A stretch of DNA of 64,000 nt, taken from the NCBI RefSeq assembly GCF_017352135.1, contig NZ_CP071454.1, positions 3,745,001 to 3,809,000 on the forward strand, read 5' to 3'. This document shows, one piece after another, positions 19,806 through 29,691 of the stretch (its first letter is position 1; each line of letters begins with the position of its first letter). Position numbers and translations under genes: made by a program. The notes below the pieces were generated by a model, which worked only from the letters and a program-made list of their open reading frames with translations, did no database searches and was not told the DNA's origin. This DNA comes from Rhizobium lentis (GTDB lineage: Bacteria > Pseudomonadota > Alphaproteobacteria > Rhizobiales > Rhizobiaceae).

Positions 19806-20629
19806 GCGGTGATATCGAAGACAAGCCGCAGCCGCTGATCGAGCACCTGATGGAGCTGCGCACGCGGCTGATCTGGTCGATCGGGGCGTTCTTCATCGCC
19901 TTTATCGTGTGCTTCTTTTTCGCCAAGCACATCTTCAACTACCTGGTCTATCCTTACAAGCTCGCCGTCAGCTGGGCCAATCTCGACGTCGAGAAGGCGC
20001 AGCTCATCTATACCGCGCCGCAGGAGTTCTTCTTTACGCAGGTGAAGGTCGCCATGTTCGGCGGCCTTGTCATCGCTTTTCCGATCATCGCCGCGCAGAT
20101 CTACAAGTTCGTCGCTCCGGGCCTCTATAAGAACGAACGAGCGGCATTCCTGCCGTTCCTGATCGCTTCGCCGATTCTGTTCCTCTTGGGCGCCGCGCTG
20201 GTCTATTTCTTCTTCACCCCAATGGTCATGTGGTTCTTTCTGTCGATGCAGCAGGCGCCGGGCCAGGATGAAGTGGCAATCTCGCTCTTGCCGAAGGTTT
20301 CGGAATATCTGAGCCTGATCATGACCCTGGTCTTTTCCTTCGGCCTCGTCTTCCAGCTTCCGGTTATCACGACGCTGCTTGCCCGTGTCGGTCTGCTGAC
20401 GTCGCAATGGCTCGCCGAAAAGCGCAAGTTCGCCATCGTACTCGCCTTCGTCGTCGCTGCCGTGCTGACGCCGCCGGATCCGATGTCCCAGATCGGCCTT
20501 GCGATACCCGCGATCCTTCTCTACGAGATTTCCATCTATGCGGCGCGACTCGTGGAGCGCCAGCGTGCCCGGCAGGTGCTCGAAAAGGAAACCGGATCCG
20601 CAGACGTTGCCAAGACCGACAGCGTCTGA
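19802..20629 (+). CDS. tatC: Twin-arginine translocase subunit TatC
   Basis: A 275-residue polytopic inner membrane protein with six predicted helices; it recognises the twin-arginine signal peptide. It carries the family motif PLIEHLMELRTRLIWSI at the N-terminus, the loop YTAPQEFFFTQVKVA, and VLTPPDPMSQIGLAIPAILLYEISI near the end. Coupled to tatB by an ATGA overlap. No clear terminator precedes serS, 97 bases downstream. Confidence 0.96.
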   Translation: MSGDIEDKPQPLIEHLMELRTRLIWSIGAFFIAFIVCFFFAKHIFNYLVYPYKLAVSWANLDVEKAQLIYTAPQEFFFTQVKVAMFGGLVIAFPIIAAQIYKFVAPGLYKNERAAFLPFLIASPILFLLGAALVYFFFTPMVMWFFLSMQQAPGQDEVAISLLPKVSEYLSLIMTLVFSFGLVFQLPVITTLLARVGLLTSQWLAEKRKFAIVLAFVVAAVLTPPDPMSQIGLAIPAILLYEISIYAARLVERQRARQVLEKETGSADVAKTDSV

Positions 20630-20726
20630 GGCGATGCCGGAAATCCCTTTATGACGCCGTCTCATCCGGTCGAGGCCAGGTCAGGCTTTGACCGGGTCAT
20701 TTCTGTTGCAACGAGTTGGAACGACG

Positions 20727-22010
20727 ATGCTCGATATCAAATGGATCCGTGAGAATCCCGAAGCGCTCGATGCCGCCCTTGCCAAGCGCGGAGCGGAACC
20801 TCTGGCCCAGAGTCTCGTCGCCCTCGATGAAAGGCGCCGCTCTGCTGTACAGAAAGCGCAGGATATGCTGTCGCGTCGCAACCTTGCCTCCAAGGAAATC
20901 GGCGCGGCAATGGCCCAGAAGAACACCGATCTCGCCGAGAAGCTGAAGGCCGAGGTCGCCGAACTGAAGACCCTGCTGCCTGCGATCGAGGAAGAAGAAC
21001 GGCAAGTGACGGCCGATCTCAACGATGCGCTTTCGCGCATCCCGAACGTGCCCTTAGACGACGTTCCGGTCGGCAAGGACGAGCACGACAACGTCGTCAC
21101 CCGCGTCGTCGGAGAAAAGCCGCGCTGGAACCACACGCCGAAGGAGCACTTCGAGATCGGCGAGGCGCTCGGCTATATGGACTTCGAGCGCGCCGCCAAA
21201 CTCTCCGGTGCGCGCTTCACGGTTCTGACCGGCCCGCTCGCCAGGCTCGAGCGCGCGCTCGGCCAGTTCATGATCGATCTCCACACGAGTGAGCACGGCT
21301 ATACCGAAGTCAGCTCGCCGCTGATGGTCCGCGCTGAGGCGCTGTTCGGCACGGGCAACCTGCCGAAGTTCGAAGAGGATCTCTTTAAGACGACGGATAG
21401 CCGCTATCTCATCCCGACGGCCGAAGTGACGCTGACCAATCTGGTGCGAGACGAGATCCTCGACCAGGAAAAGCTGCCGCTGCGTTTCACGGCGCTGACC
21501 CCGTCCTTCCGCTCGGAAGCGGGCTCTGCCGGCCGCGATACGCGCGGCATGCTGCGCCAGCATCAGTTCTGGAAATGTGAGCTCGTCTCGATCACCGATG
21601 CCGAAAGCGCCGTTACCGAGCATGAGCGGATGACCGCTTGCGCGGAAGAGGTGCTGAAGCGCCTCGGCCTGCATTTCCGCACGATGACCCTTTGCACCGG
21701 GGATATGGGCTTCGGCTCGCGCAAAACCTACGATCTCGAAGTCTGGCTGCCGGGGCAGAATGCCTTCCGTGAAATCTCCTCCTGCTCGGTCTGCGGCGAT
21801 TTCCAGGGCCGGCGCATGAATGCGCGCTACCGCGGCAAGGACGACAAGAGCATCAAGTTCGTGCACACGCTGAACGGTTCCGGCACTGCCGTCGGCCGCT
21901 GCCTGATCGCCGTCCTCGAAAATTATCTGAATGAAGACGGTTCCGTCACGATTCCGGACGTTTTGCTGCCCTATATGGGCGGCTTGACCAAGATCGAACG
22001 GGCGGCCTGA
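20727..22010 (+). CDS. serS: Seryl-tRNA synthetase
   Basis: A 427-residue class II synthetase for tRNA-Ser, which also supplies the precursor for selenocysteine where that exists. The N-terminal coiled-coil arm (about residues 30-100) binds the long variable arm of the tRNA. Class II motif 2 is in [21 protein letters not shown] and motif 3 near the C-terminus in [17 protein letters not shown]. It starts at ATG 20727 ([12 protein letters not shown]) after GTTGGAA; an in-frame start at 20688 is discarded as non-family sequence. Confidence 0.97.
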   Translation: MLDIKWIRENPEALDAALAKRGAEPLAQSLVALDERRRSAVQKAQDMLSRRNLASKEIGAAMAQKNTDLAEKLKAEVAELKTLLPAIEEEERQVTADLNDALSRIPNVPLDDVPVGKDEHDNVVTRVVGEKPRWNHTPKEHFEIGEALGYMDFERAAKLSGARFTVLTGPLARLERALGQFMIDLHTSEHGYTEVSSPLMVRAEALFGTGNLPKFEEDLFKTTDSRYLIPTAEVTLTNLVRDEILDQEKLPLRFTALTPSFRSEAGSAGRDTRGMLRQHQFWKCELVSITDAESAVTEHERMTACAEEVLKRLGLHFRTMTLCTGDMGFGSRKTYDLEVWLPGQNAFREISSCSVCGDFQGRRMNARYRGKDDKSIKFVHTLNGSGTAVGRCLIAVLENYLNEDGSVTIPDVLLPYMGGLTKIERAA

Positions 22011-22014
22011 GGCG

Positions 22015-22788
22015 ATGCGCATCCTGCTTACGAATGACGATGGCATTCACGCTGAAGGCTTGGCCGCGCTGGAGCGGATCGCCCGCACACTGTCCGATGA
22101 CGTCTGGATCGTGGCGCCTGAGACCGACCAGAGCGGCCTTGCGCATTCGCTGAGCCTGTCGGAGCCTTTGCGATTGCGCAAGATTTCCGACAAGCACTTC
22201 GCCCTGCGCGGCACGCCGACCGATTGCGTGATCATGGGCATCCGGCAGGTGATGGACATCAAGCCCGATCTCGTTCTCTCCGGCGTCAATTCGGGCTCGA
22301 ACGTTGCCGACGATGTAACCTATTCCGGCACGATCGCCGGCGCCATCGAGGGCACGATGCAGGGCGTGCGTTCCATCGCGCTGAGCCAGGCCTATCTCTA
22401 TGAGGATGGCGCGCGCATCGTGCCCTGGGAGGTCTGCGAGACGCATGCACCGGCGCTCCTCGAAAAGCTGATGGTGCTCGACCTGCCTGAAGGTACCTTC
22501 CTCAATCTCAACTTCCCGAACTGCCGTCCCGACGAAGTCGACGGCGCCGAGGTGACGATGCAGGGCAAGCTCGCCTTCAATCTGCAAGTCGACGCCCGCT
22601 CCGACGGCCGGGGTTTTCCCTATTACTGGCTGAAGTTCGGTGAACGCGCCGGCGCCTTCATCGAAGGTACCGATATTCACGCTTTGAAGCATAACAAGAT
22701 TTCGGTAACGCCTTTGAAACTTGATCTGACCGATTATTCCGTGACGGACCGCGTGGCGCGGGCCCTGGGATACGGAGCACAGGTTTGA
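22015..22788 (+). CDS. surE: 5'/3'-nucleotidase SurE
   Basis: A 257-residue survival protein E, a metal-dependent phosphatase acting on nucleoside monophosphates. The metal-binding NDDG is at residues 7-10 ([15 protein letters not shown]), and the second signature [18 protein letters not shown] is present. It starts five bases after serS and overlaps pcm by four bases, so the three are almost certainly cotranscribed. Confidence 0.96.
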   Translation: MRILLTNDDGIHAEGLAALERIARTLSDDVWIVAPETDQSGLAHSLSLSEPLRLRKISDKHFALRGTPTDCVIMGIRQVMDIKPDLVLSGVNSGSNVADDVTYSGTIAGAIEGTMQGVRSIALSQAYLYEDGARIVPWEVCETHAPALLEKLMVLDLPEGTFLNLNFPNCRPDEVDGAEVTMQGKLAFNLQVDARSDGRGFPYYWLKFGERAGAFIEGTDIHALKHNKISVTPLKLDLTDYSVTDRVARALGYGAQV

Positions 22789-23438
22789 CGGCAAGACTGG
22801 CGGAGAAAGAGGGCTTTGCAGCGCTCGTCCTCAGGTTGCGTGCCGAAGGCATCTCCGATCTCGATCTGCTGACGGCGGTCGAGCAGACGCAGCGCTCGCT
22901 GTTCGTGCCGCCGCAATTTGCAGACGACGCCTATTCCAGCCGGACGATCCCGATCGAATGCGGTTCCTTCCTGGAAGGCATCGACTTTGTCGTGCGCATC
23001 CTCCACCACCTGAAACTCAAGCCGGGACAGCGCGTCCTGGAGATCGGCACCGGCAGCGGCTTCACCGCCGCCGTCATGGGCCGGCTCGCCGAGCGCGTCC
23101 TGTCCATCGACCGTTATAAGACGCTGACATCGGCGGCACAGCGGCGCATGGAATCGCTTGGCCTGCGCAACGTCGTCATCCGTCATGCCGACGGCAGCGC
23201 CGGCATGCAGGGAGAGGGCACTTTCGACCGCATCCTGGTGACGGCGGCCTTCAATTCGATGCCGCGCTTTTATACCGACCAGCTCGTTTCCGGCGGCTCG
23301 ATGATCGCGCCGCTGATGATTTCCGAGAATGAATGCCGCATGGTGCGGCTGACGAAAACCGGCAGCCGGTTCGAACGCGAGGAACTGTTCGAAGCTCCTT
23401 ATCTGCCGATCGTTCCACGTCTTGCCTCGCTGCTTTAG
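22785..23438 (+). CDS. pcm: Protein-L-isoaspartate O-methyltransferase
   Basis: A 217-residue SAM-dependent repair methyltransferase for isoaspartyl damage. The SAM motif LEIGTGSG is at residues 85-92, preceded by the substrate-side motif IPIECGSF and followed by [11 protein letters not shown]. It starts at TTG 22785 within the surE stop codon, after GGAG. Position in surE-pcm-nlpD supports this copy as the orthologue of enteric Pcm rather than the paralogue at 168-830. Confidence 0.93.
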   Translation: MTARLAEKEGFAALVLRLRAEGISDLDLLTAVEQTQRSLFVPPQFADDAYSSRTIPIECGSFLEGIDFVVRILHHLKLKPGQRVLEIGTGSGFTAAVMGRLAERVLSIDRYKTLTSAAQRRMESLGLRNVVIRHADGSAGMQGEGTFDRILVTAAFNSMPRFYTDQLVSGGSMIAPLMISENECRMVRLTKTGSRFEREELFEAPYLPIVPRLASLL

Positions 23439-23553
23439 ACGCTGGGTCTGAATGCAGACACGAGGTGTTCGCCAGCGCCTCCCGCCACTGTGATTTTTCA
23501 CCCGTAAGCTATGGTTAGCAACTTCTCAAAAATATCGCACTGATTCCAGCATC

Positions 23554-23568
23554 TTAACCGCGTGGTAA
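23554..23568 (+). promoter_or_regulatory. CtrA-like site upstream of nlpD-like gene
   Basis: TTAA-N7-GTAA (TTAACCGCGTGGTAA), one mismatch from the CtrA consensus TTAA-N7-TTAA, lies 56 bases before the start of the LysM/M23 gene. CtrA control would fit a division-linked envelope gene, but short AT motifs occur by chance. Confidence 0.3.
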
Positions 23569-23623
23569 CACTAACGCGCTTTAATAGACTCACAAATGGT
23601 TGCGTTCTCAGTGGGTCGAGTCA

Positions 23624-25213
23624 ATGCGTTTCAGTCTTTCGCCGAAGTTCGGTAAGTCTGCCGGCAATTTCCTGGTTGTAGGCCTGCTGGCGAGTACCGC
23701 AACGGGCTGCAGTTCCGATGTGACACGGTTCGGCGGCTTGTTTTCCTCCTCGGGGCAGGATCAGATCACCACCAGTTCCATTCCGCGCGGCGGTCAGCAA
23801 GGTGATCCGGTGCCTCGCGCCGATCTCGGCGGTTCCGCCGTCGCCAGTCAGCCAGGTTATGGTGGCGGCAATAATACGCTGAATCAGCCTTATCCGGCGC
23901 GTCAGAGTTACGAACCGATGCCCCCCTCGAGCGCACGCATGGCTTCCTCGCCGGTCTCGATACAGCGTTCCGAGCTTGCTGCTCCGCCGGCTGCTGCGCC
24001 CGCCCGCCATCGGGAAAGAGAAGTCGCGCTCGCCCAGCCTTTCCCGACTTCGGCTCAGGCCGAAAAGCCGCGGCTCGTAGCGCCGGCTGCCCCGAAGCCG
24101 ACGCCCGATTCTCTGACGACAGGCACGACGCCAAAGGTTTCCGGCTGGTCCGCGACCAATGCGCCTTCTGTCACGCTGCGTCCGGGTGAGAGCATTGCGA
24201 CGTTGGCCCGGCGCTTCGGTGTCCCGGAAAAGGAAATCCTGCGCGTCAACAATCTGAAGACGGCCGCAGCGGCCAAGCCCGGCCAGGCAGTGCTGATCCC
24301 AACTTTCAACGGCGGCAATGCGGCCAAGGCGGCGTCCCAGGCGGCTGATCTTTCCAAGCCCGGCAATATGCCGGAGCCGGCCAAGGCGCCGGAGCAGAAG
24401 GTCGCTGTCGTTCCCGGCGCCAATTCCGCCCGGGACAAGACCGTGGCGAGCGCCGATCCCACCGGCAAGCTTCCGGCTGGCGCCGGCAAGGATCCGAAGG
24501 CGCCTGCCGGCGCGTATGTGGTCAAGCAGGGCGATTCGCTGGCAAAGATCGCCAAGGCGACCGGCACCGACATCGACGATCTCAAGGCTGCCAACAATCT
24601 TTCGGCGAACTCGCTGCGTGTCGGCCAGGCACTGAAGATCCCGAACGGCAATGCCGACACCATCAAGACCGCCTCGATCCCGGCTGAGAAGGTCGATCCG
24701 AAGCCGGCTCAGACGGCGTCAGTGCAGGAAACGGCTTCCGCTCAGCCCGCGCCCTATAAGGCGCCGGTCGCCACTCAGACCGTCGACGACGTCGAGAAGA
24801 AATCCGACGTCAGCTCCGACGCGCCGGAATCGACCGGTATCGGCAAATATCGCTGGCCGGTTCGTGGACAGGTCATTGCCTCCTATGGTGCCAACGTCAA
24901 CGGCAACCGCAATGACGGCATTGATATCTCGGTGCCGCAGGGCACGCCGATCAAGGCGGCCGAAAACGGCGTCGTCATCTATGCCGGCAACGGCCTGAAG
25001 GAACTGGGCAACACCGTTCTCGTCCGTCACGACGATGGCACCGTCACTGTCTATGGCAACGCCGACACATTGAGCGTCACCCGCGGTCAGAAGATCCAGC
25101 GCGGTCAGACGGTCGCCGTCTCCGGCATGAGCGGCGACGTCAAGCAGCCGCAGGTCCATTTCGAGGTGCGCAAAGACGCTTCGCCGGTCAACCCGATGAC
25201 TTTCCTGGAATAG
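23624..25213 (+). CDS. NlpD-like LysM/LytM lipoprotein with degenerate catalytic site
   Basis: A 529-residue envelope lipoprotein. The signal peptide ends in a lipobox-like STATGC, with lipidated Cys29. A disordered Pro/Ala region is followed by two LysM peptidoglycan-binding repeats (about 182-226 and 296-341) and a C-terminal M23/LytM domain (about 408-529). In active M23 enzymes the ligands lie in HxxxD and HxH. Here the first is N430-DGI-D434 and the second is Q510-V-H512, so two key histidines are replaced. This is the pattern of NlpD/EnvC, which activate cell-wall amidases instead of cutting glycan cross-links. The location after surE-pcm supports the NlpD assignment. It starts at ATG 23624 and ends at a strong terminator. 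Confidence 0.9.
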   Translation: MRFSLSPKFGKSAGNFLVVGLLASTATGCSSDVTRFGGLFSSSGQDQITTSSIPRGGQQGDPVPRADLGGSAVASQPGYGGGNNTLNQPYPARQSYEPMPPSSARMASSPVSIQRSELAAPPAAAPARHREREVALAQPFPTSAQAEKPRLVAPAAPKPTPDSLTTGTTPKVSGWSATNAPSVTLRPGESIATLARRFGVPEKEILRVNNLKTAAAAKPGQAVLIPTFNGGNAAKAASQAADLSKPGNMPEPAKAPEQKVAVVPGANSARDKTVASADPTGKLPAGAGKDPKAPAGAYVVKQGDSLAKIAKATGTDIDDLKAANNLSANSLRVGQALKIPNGNADTIKTASIPAEKVDPKPAQTASVQETASAQPAPYKAPVATQTVDDVEKKSDVSSDAPESTGIGKYRWPVRGQVIASYGANVNGNRNDGIDISVPQGTPIKAAENGVVIYAGNGLKELGNTVLVRHDDGTVTVYGNADTLSVTRGQKIQRGQTVAVSGMSGDVKQPQVHFEVRKDASPVNPMTFLE

Positions 25214-25234
25214 GTATGGCGTACCAGGAAGCGC

Positions 25235-25261
25235 AAAAGCCCGGCCACCCGCCGGGCTTTT
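25235..25261 (+). terminator. Intrinsic terminator after nlpD-like gene
   Basis: A perfect 11-bp stem (AAAAGCCCGGC / GCCGGGCTTTT) with a 5-base loop. It lies between convergent genes and, because the arms carry A and T runs, may work in both directions. A second 7-bp repeat (TTCCTGG/CCAGGAA, 25202-25229) surrounds the stop codon. Confidence 0.85.
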
Positions 25262-25292
25262 GTTATTTCTGGACATGTCTCAGCGACGCGTT

Positions 25293-26165
25293 TCAGTCCC
25301 GGTCGATGTGAACGCGCATGCGTCCGGCCAGATCCTGGATGTATTGCCAGGCGACGCGACCAGAGCGCGCGCCGCGGGTCGTCGCCCATTCCAGTGCCTC
25401 GGCATGCATCTTGTCGCGATCGAGCCCGAGCTTGAAGTGATCGGCATAACCGTCGATCATGCCGAGATAATCCTCCTGGCTGCATTTGTGAAAGCCGAGC
25501 CAAAGACCGAAGCGGTCGGACAGCGAGACCTTTTCCTCGACGGCCTCCGAGGGATTGATCGCTGTCGACTGTTCGTTTTCCATCATGTGACGCGGCAGAA
25601 GATGGCGTCGGTTCGACGTGGCGTAGAACAGCACATTGTCCGGCCGTCCTTCGACGCCGCCGTCGAGCGCCGCCTTCAGCGACTTGTAGGCGGTGTCGTC
25701 GTGATCGAAGGAGAGATCGTCGCAGAAAACGATCACGCGGTACGGCGTGTCCTTCAGAAGGTCGAGCAGATTGGGCAGGCTGGCAATATCCTCGCGATGG
25801 ACCTCGACCAGCTTCAGCGGGAGGCCGCTTTCGCGCCTGACATCCTCGTGCACAGCCTTAACAAGCGAGGATTTGCCCATGCCGCGCGCACCCCAGAGCA
25901 ACACGTTGTTGGCGGCATACCCCTCGGCGAACCGCGCTGTATTCTCATGCAGGATATCGCGCACGTGATCGACGCCGCGGATGAGCTTCAGCGCGACCCG
26001 GTTCGGCTTCTTCACCGGCTGCAAATAATGACGCAGCGGCGCCCAGACGAAGCAGTCGGCCGCGTCCCAATCGTTGACGGCAGGCGCCGGCCCGGCAAGA
26101 CGCTGCACCGCATCAGCGAGCCTTTTCACTTCGGCAAGCAGGGCGCTGTTGATTTCCTCGGTCAT
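25293..26165 (-). CDS. DUF815 AAA-type ATPase
   Basis: A 290-residue predicted P-loop ATPase of the DUF815 family, common next to tat or sec genes in alphaproteobacteria; its function is not established. Walker A is GARGMGKS (92-99) and the Walker B-like strand is YRVIVFCDDLSF. The N-terminus is a short helical stretch (NSALLAEVKRLADAVQRL). The start is supported by an AGGAGG on the minus strand seven bases upstream. It is convergent with the nlpD-like gene and divergent from yajC, so it occupies the place where rpoS follows nlpD in enteric bacteria. Confidence 0.85.
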   Translation of the reverse strand: MTEEINSALLAEVKRLADAVQRLAGPAPAVNDWDAADCFVWAPLRHYLQPVKKPNRVALKLIRGVDHVRDILHENTARFAEGYAANNVLLWGARGMGKSSLVKAVHEDVRRESGLPLKLVEVHREDIASLPNLLDLLKDTPYRVIVFCDDLSFDHDDTAYKSLKAALDGGVEGRPDNVLFYATSNRRHLLPRHMMENEQSTAINPSEAVEEKVSLSDRFGLWLGFHKCSQEDYLGMIDGYADHFKLGLDRDKMHAEALEWATTRGARSGRVAWQYIQDLAGRMRVHIDRD

Positions 26166-26288
26166 CGTGGACCTCCTGATTTCTCACTGCGGTAAGTCGC
26201 TTTGATCTTTCGAAGCGGCCTACCATGGCGTTTTCCCGGCGGAAAGGTTATGAGGCAGCGGAATCGGTACTGTTTCCGGCTGTTTCTG

Positions 26289-26316
26289 TTGCATTCATCA
26301 AAGCGGCAACTATAGT
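26289..26316 (+). promoter_or_regulatory. Candidate promoter for yajC-secDF
   Basis: TTGCAT (26289-26294) and TATAGT (26311-26316) are separated by 16 bases, in the gap between the divergent ATPase and yajC, 55 bases before the yajC start. Confidence 0.4.
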
Positions 26317-26370
26317 CCGGCAACCTGAAAAGCAGGCGGAGTTCCGCCGTTTAAGCCTGAGGAGTTTAGC

Positions 26371-26718
26371 ATGTTCATCACCCCGGCATTCGCCCAGACT
26401 GCGACCGATACCACGACGGGATTCGGCGGCTCCGGTTTCGAAATGATCATCCTGTTCGTGCCGCTGATGGTCGTCTGGTACTTCCTGCTGATCCGGCCGC
26501 AACGCGCGCAGGCAAAGAAGCGCGAGGAAACTCTGAAGGCGATTCGTCGCGGCGATCAGATCGTGACCGGCGGTGGACTCGTCGGCAAGGTGACGAAGGT
26601 CGTCGACGACAAGGAAGTCGAAGTCGAGATTGCTGAAGGCGTGCGCGTACGCATCGTCCGCAGCGGCATTTCGGAAGTTCGCGTCAAGGGTGAGCCTGTC
26701 AAGGCCGACGCGGCGTAA
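26371..26718 (+). CDS. yajC: Preprotein translocase subunit YajC
   Basis: A 115-residue inner membrane accessory of the Sec translocon that associates with SecDF. One membrane helix (MIILFVPLMVVWYFLLI) is followed by the conserved RPQRAQAKKREE and the small cytoplasmic domain GDQIVTGGGLVGKV. Start ATG 26371 follows GAGGAG. It is 45 bases upstream of secDF, the usual operon partner. Confidence 0.96.
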   Translation: MFITPAFAQTATDTTTGFGGSGFEMIILFVPLMVVWYFLLIRPQRAQAKKREETLKAIRRGDQIVTGGGLVGKVTKVVDDKEVEVEIAEGVRVRIVRSGISEVRVKGEPVKADAA

Positions 26719-26763
26719 ACCGCGATAACGGCGGATCCGCCGGATCGGAAGATCGTCGAGAGA

Positions 26764-29298
26764 ATGTTGCATTTTTCCCGTTGGAAAACACTTCTGATTT
26801 GGCTGGTTGCGTTTGCGGCCGTCGTCGTCGCTGCGCCCAATCTCTTGAGCGAGGCGCAGCGTTCATCTCTGCCGGGATGGTTGCGAAACGACCGCGTGAC
26901 GCTCGGTCTCGACCTGCAGGGCGGTTCGCATATCGTTCTGAAGGTCGAGCGTTCCGATATCGTCAAGGACCGCCTGGAGGAGGCGGTTGCGAATGTGCGC
27001 AACGCGTTGCGGGGCGCCGGCATCCGCTATACCGGGCTGACCGGAAACGGCCAGACCGTGACGGTCCGGATTACCGATCCGGCCGAGACGCAGAAGGCGG
27101 TCGATCTCCTGGAGCCTTTGACGACGGCCGGCGGCCAGTCAGGGTTGGCGCTGCAGCAGGGCGGGGAAGGGCAGCTCTCGCTACAGATTTCCGATGCCGG
27201 CATTGCCGCCGACGTTGTATCCACCCGGAACCGGTCGCTTGATGTCGTCGGTCGCCGCATCACAGGCTTCGGATACAAGGATTTCCAGGTTCGTCCCGAA
27301 GGCGCCGACCGGATCGCCGTGCAGGTGCTGGGATCGGTCGATGCGGAGCGGCTTAAGAATATTCTGAACCAACCGGCCAAGCTTTCCTTTCGTCTGCTCG
27401 ACGAAAGCATGTCCGGGCAGGAGGCACTCAACGGCCGCTGGCCGGCTACCTCCGAAGTGCTCTATTCGCTCGACGATCCGCCGGTGCCCTATCTTGTCGA
27501 CCGCACGGCTTTCGTCACCGGCGCCAACATGATCGATATCGAACCTGCCATCGCTCCGCAGACGCAGGATACCTCGATTGTCTATCGTCTCGACGCCGAA
27601 GGCACGCAGCGGTTGGCTGAGGCGACGAGTCGGAATATTGGCAAGCACCTTGCCATCGTCTTCGACGATCAGGTGATGTCGTCGCCGGTCATCGATGCGG
27701 CGATCACCGGCGGCGAGGGGCGGATTTCGGCAAACTTCTCCGAGGATGGCGTTCGTGACCTTGCGGTGATGCTGCGCGCCGGCGCCTTGCCCGCGACGCT
27801 GACGAGCGTCGAGGAGCGCAGCATAAGCCCGAGCTTCGGTGCCGACTCCATCGTCTCCGGCCTGGTTGCCGGCCTCGTCGCCGTCGTGCTGGTCGCAGCA
27901 CTGATGATCGCGCTCTACCGCATTCTCGGCGTCATCGCCGTCGTCTCGCTCTTTTTCAACCTGATCCTCATCGTCGCGGGGCTCAGTCTTGCCGGTGCGA
28001 CACTCACCTTGCCCGGCATTGCCGGCATCGTGCTGATCGTCGGCATGGCGGTCGATTCCAACGTGCTGATCTATGAGCGCATCCGCGAAGAGGAAAGAGC
28101 CGGCCCCTCCTTTGCACGGGCCGTCGACCGCGGCTTCTCCCGCGCGTTTGCCACGATCGTCGACGCGAATGTCACAATCTTCATCGCCGCCATCATCCTC
28201 CTCTTCCTCGGCAGCGAATCCATCCGCGGTTTCGCCGTGACGCTGGCGGCCGGCATTCTGACGACCGTCATCACGGCTTTCACGCTGACGCGCTCGATCG
28301 TCGCCGTCTGGCTGAAAGCGCGCCATCCCCGGCATTTGCCGAAGAGCGTTGTGGCGCATCTTTTCGAGCACACCAATGTCCGCTTCATGGGGATCCGCCG
28401 CTTTGTCTTCACGGCGTCGGCCGCGATCTCGCTGATCGCCATGGCGGCCTTTGCCACTGTCGGCCTGCAGCTCGGCATCGATTTTACCGGCGGCTCGCTC
28501 ATCGAGGTGACGGCGAAACAGGGCAATGCCGACATCGATGATCTCAGGTCGCGCCTCGACGAGCTCAATCTCGGCGAGGTCAGCGTCGAGCCTACGGGCC
28601 GGCCGTCGAATGCGCGCATCCGCATCGCGTCCCAAGGCGGCGGCGAGAATGCCGAGCAATCGGCGGCGACGCTGGTGCGCGGCGAACTCGCGGCCGATTA
28701 CGATTTCCGCCGCGTCGAGGTCGTCGGTCCTGCCATCTCTGGCGAATTGACGATGATGGCCACACTGGGGATCGTTGCCGCCCTCGCGGCGATCCTGATC
28801 TACATTTGGATCCGCTTCGAATGGCAGTTCGCCGTCGGCGCCATCGTTGCCACGCTGCACGACGTCATCATCATGCTCGGTCTCTTCGTGCTGACCGGAA
28901 TCGAGTTCAACCTGACGAGCATCGCCGCCGTACTGACCATCGTCGGTTATTCCCTGAATGACACGGTCGTCGTCTATGACCGGATGCGCGAGAATCTTAA
29001 GCGATACAGGAAGATGCCGCTGCCGATCCTGATCGATGCCTCGATCAATCAGACATTGTCGCGCACTGTCCTGACAGCGGCGACGACGCTGCTTGCGTTG
29101 CTCGCGCTGTATCTTTTCGGCGGCGATGTTATCCGCTCCTTCTCCTTTGCGATGCTGTTCGGGGTCGCTCTCGGCACTTTCTCTTCGATCTATATCGCGG
29201 CTCCCGTGTTGATCGTCTTCCGGCTGCGGCCCGAGGCTTCCAACGGAGAAGAGAGCAACAAGACGGACGCTGGTGTAAGATCCGGCACGGTGGTTTGA
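26764..29298 (+). CDS. secDF: Fused protein-export membrane protein SecDF
   Basis: An 844-residue fusion of SecD and SecF, a proton-driven pump that pulls translocating proteins into the periplasm. The SecD half shows GLDLQGGSHIVLKV near the N-terminus, the P1 periplasmic domain, and the membrane block around AGIVLIVGMAVDSNVLIYERIREE. The SecF half begins near residue 540 (VRFMGIRRFVFTASAAIS) with DFTGGSLIEV and ends with the second block SLNDTVVVYDRMRENL. Twelve membrane helices are expected. The fusion is normal for this group. It is followed four bases later by an NDUFAF3-like gene. Confidence 0.96.
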   Translation: MLHFSRWKTLLIWLVAFAAVVVAAPNLLSEAQRSSLPGWLRNDRVTLGLDLQGGSHIVLKVERSDIVKDRLEEAVANVRNALRGAGIRYTGLTGNGQTVTVRITDPAETQKAVDLLEPLTTAGGQSGLALQQGGEGQLSLQISDAGIAADVVSTRNRSLDVVGRRITGFGYKDFQVRPEGADRIAVQVLGSVDAERLKNILNQPAKLSFRLLDESMSGQEALNGRWPATSEVLYSLDDPPVPYLVDRTAFVTGANMIDIEPAIAPQTQDTSIVYRLDAEGTQRLAEATSRNIGKHLAIVFDDQVMSSPVIDAAITGGEGRISANFSEDGVRDLAVMLRAGALPATLTSVEERSISPSFGADSIVSGLVAGLVAVVLVAALMIALYRILGVIAVVSLFFNLILIVAGLSLAGATLTLPGIAGIVLIVGMAVDSNVLIYERIREEERAGPSFARAVDRGFSRAFATIVDANVTIFIAAIILLFLGSESIRGFAVTLAAGILTTVITAFTLTRSIVAVWLKARHPRHLPKSVVAHLFEHTNVRFMGIRRFVFTASAAISLIAMAAFATVGLQLGIDFTGGSLIEVTAKQGNADIDDLRSRLDELNLGEVSVEPTGRPSNARIRIASQGGGENAEQSAATLVRGELAADYDFRRVEVVGPAISGELTMMATLGIVAALAAILIYIWIRFEWQFAVGAIVATLHDVIIMLGLFVLTGIEFNLTSIAAVLTIVGYSLNDTVVVYDRMRENLKRYRKMPLPILIDASINQTLSRTVLTAATTLLALLALYLFGGDVIRSFSFAMLFGVALGTFSSIYIAAPVLIVFRLRPEASNGEESNKTDAGVRSGTVV

Positions 29299-29302
29299 AA
29301 AC

Positions 29303-29689
29303 ATGGCAAAAGGCATAGAAATCCGCGCGGCGCATTTTCCCGGCCGAGCTCCGATCGACACATACGGCAATGGCGGTTTCCGTTTTGCCGACATGTCGCA
29401 TCGCGGCTCCATCCTTTGCCTGCCCTCCGGCATTCACGGGTGGGACATGGACATGTCGAAGCCGCTGTCGCTTGAAAATTTCCGCCGTGTGCTGGAAGAG
29501 GCTGGTGATATCGAGGTTCTGCTTGTCGGCACCGGAACCGAGCTTCGTCGTCTGCCCGACGAATTGAAGCAGGCGCTGAAGGCGCGCGGCATCTCCTCCG
29601 ATCCGATGAGTACAGGTGCCGCGGTCCGAACCTTCAACATCATGCTGTCCGAGCAGCGCGCCGTCGCCGCGGCATTGATTGCGGTCTGA
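29303..29689 (+). CDS. Mth938-like domain protein (NDUFAF3 homologue)
   Basis: A 128-residue DUF498/Mth938 protein related to human NDUFAF3, a mitochondrial complex I assembly factor. The typical core is visible: YGNGGFRFADMSHRGSILCLPSGIHGWD, then VLLVGTGTELRRLP and the C-terminal TGAAVRTFNIMLSEQR. It begins four bases after secDF and ends two bases before the phytoene-synthase-like gene, so all three should be cotranscribed. Its role in bacterial complex I assembly is inferred from the eukaryotic homologue. Confidence 0.9.
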   Translation: MAKGIEIRAAHFPGRAPIDTYGNGGFRFADMSHRGSILCLPSGIHGWDMDMSKPLSLENFRRVLEEAGDIEVLLVGTGTELRRLPDELKQALKARGISSDPMSTGAAVRTFNIMLSEQRAVAAALIAV

Positions 29690-29691
29690 CG

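Noticed and set aside
27181..29433. A 750-residue minus-strand frame opposite secDF
   Set aside because: It is the antisense of a clear membrane protein gene; its composition is rich in Asp/Arg/His as expected for a shadow frame.
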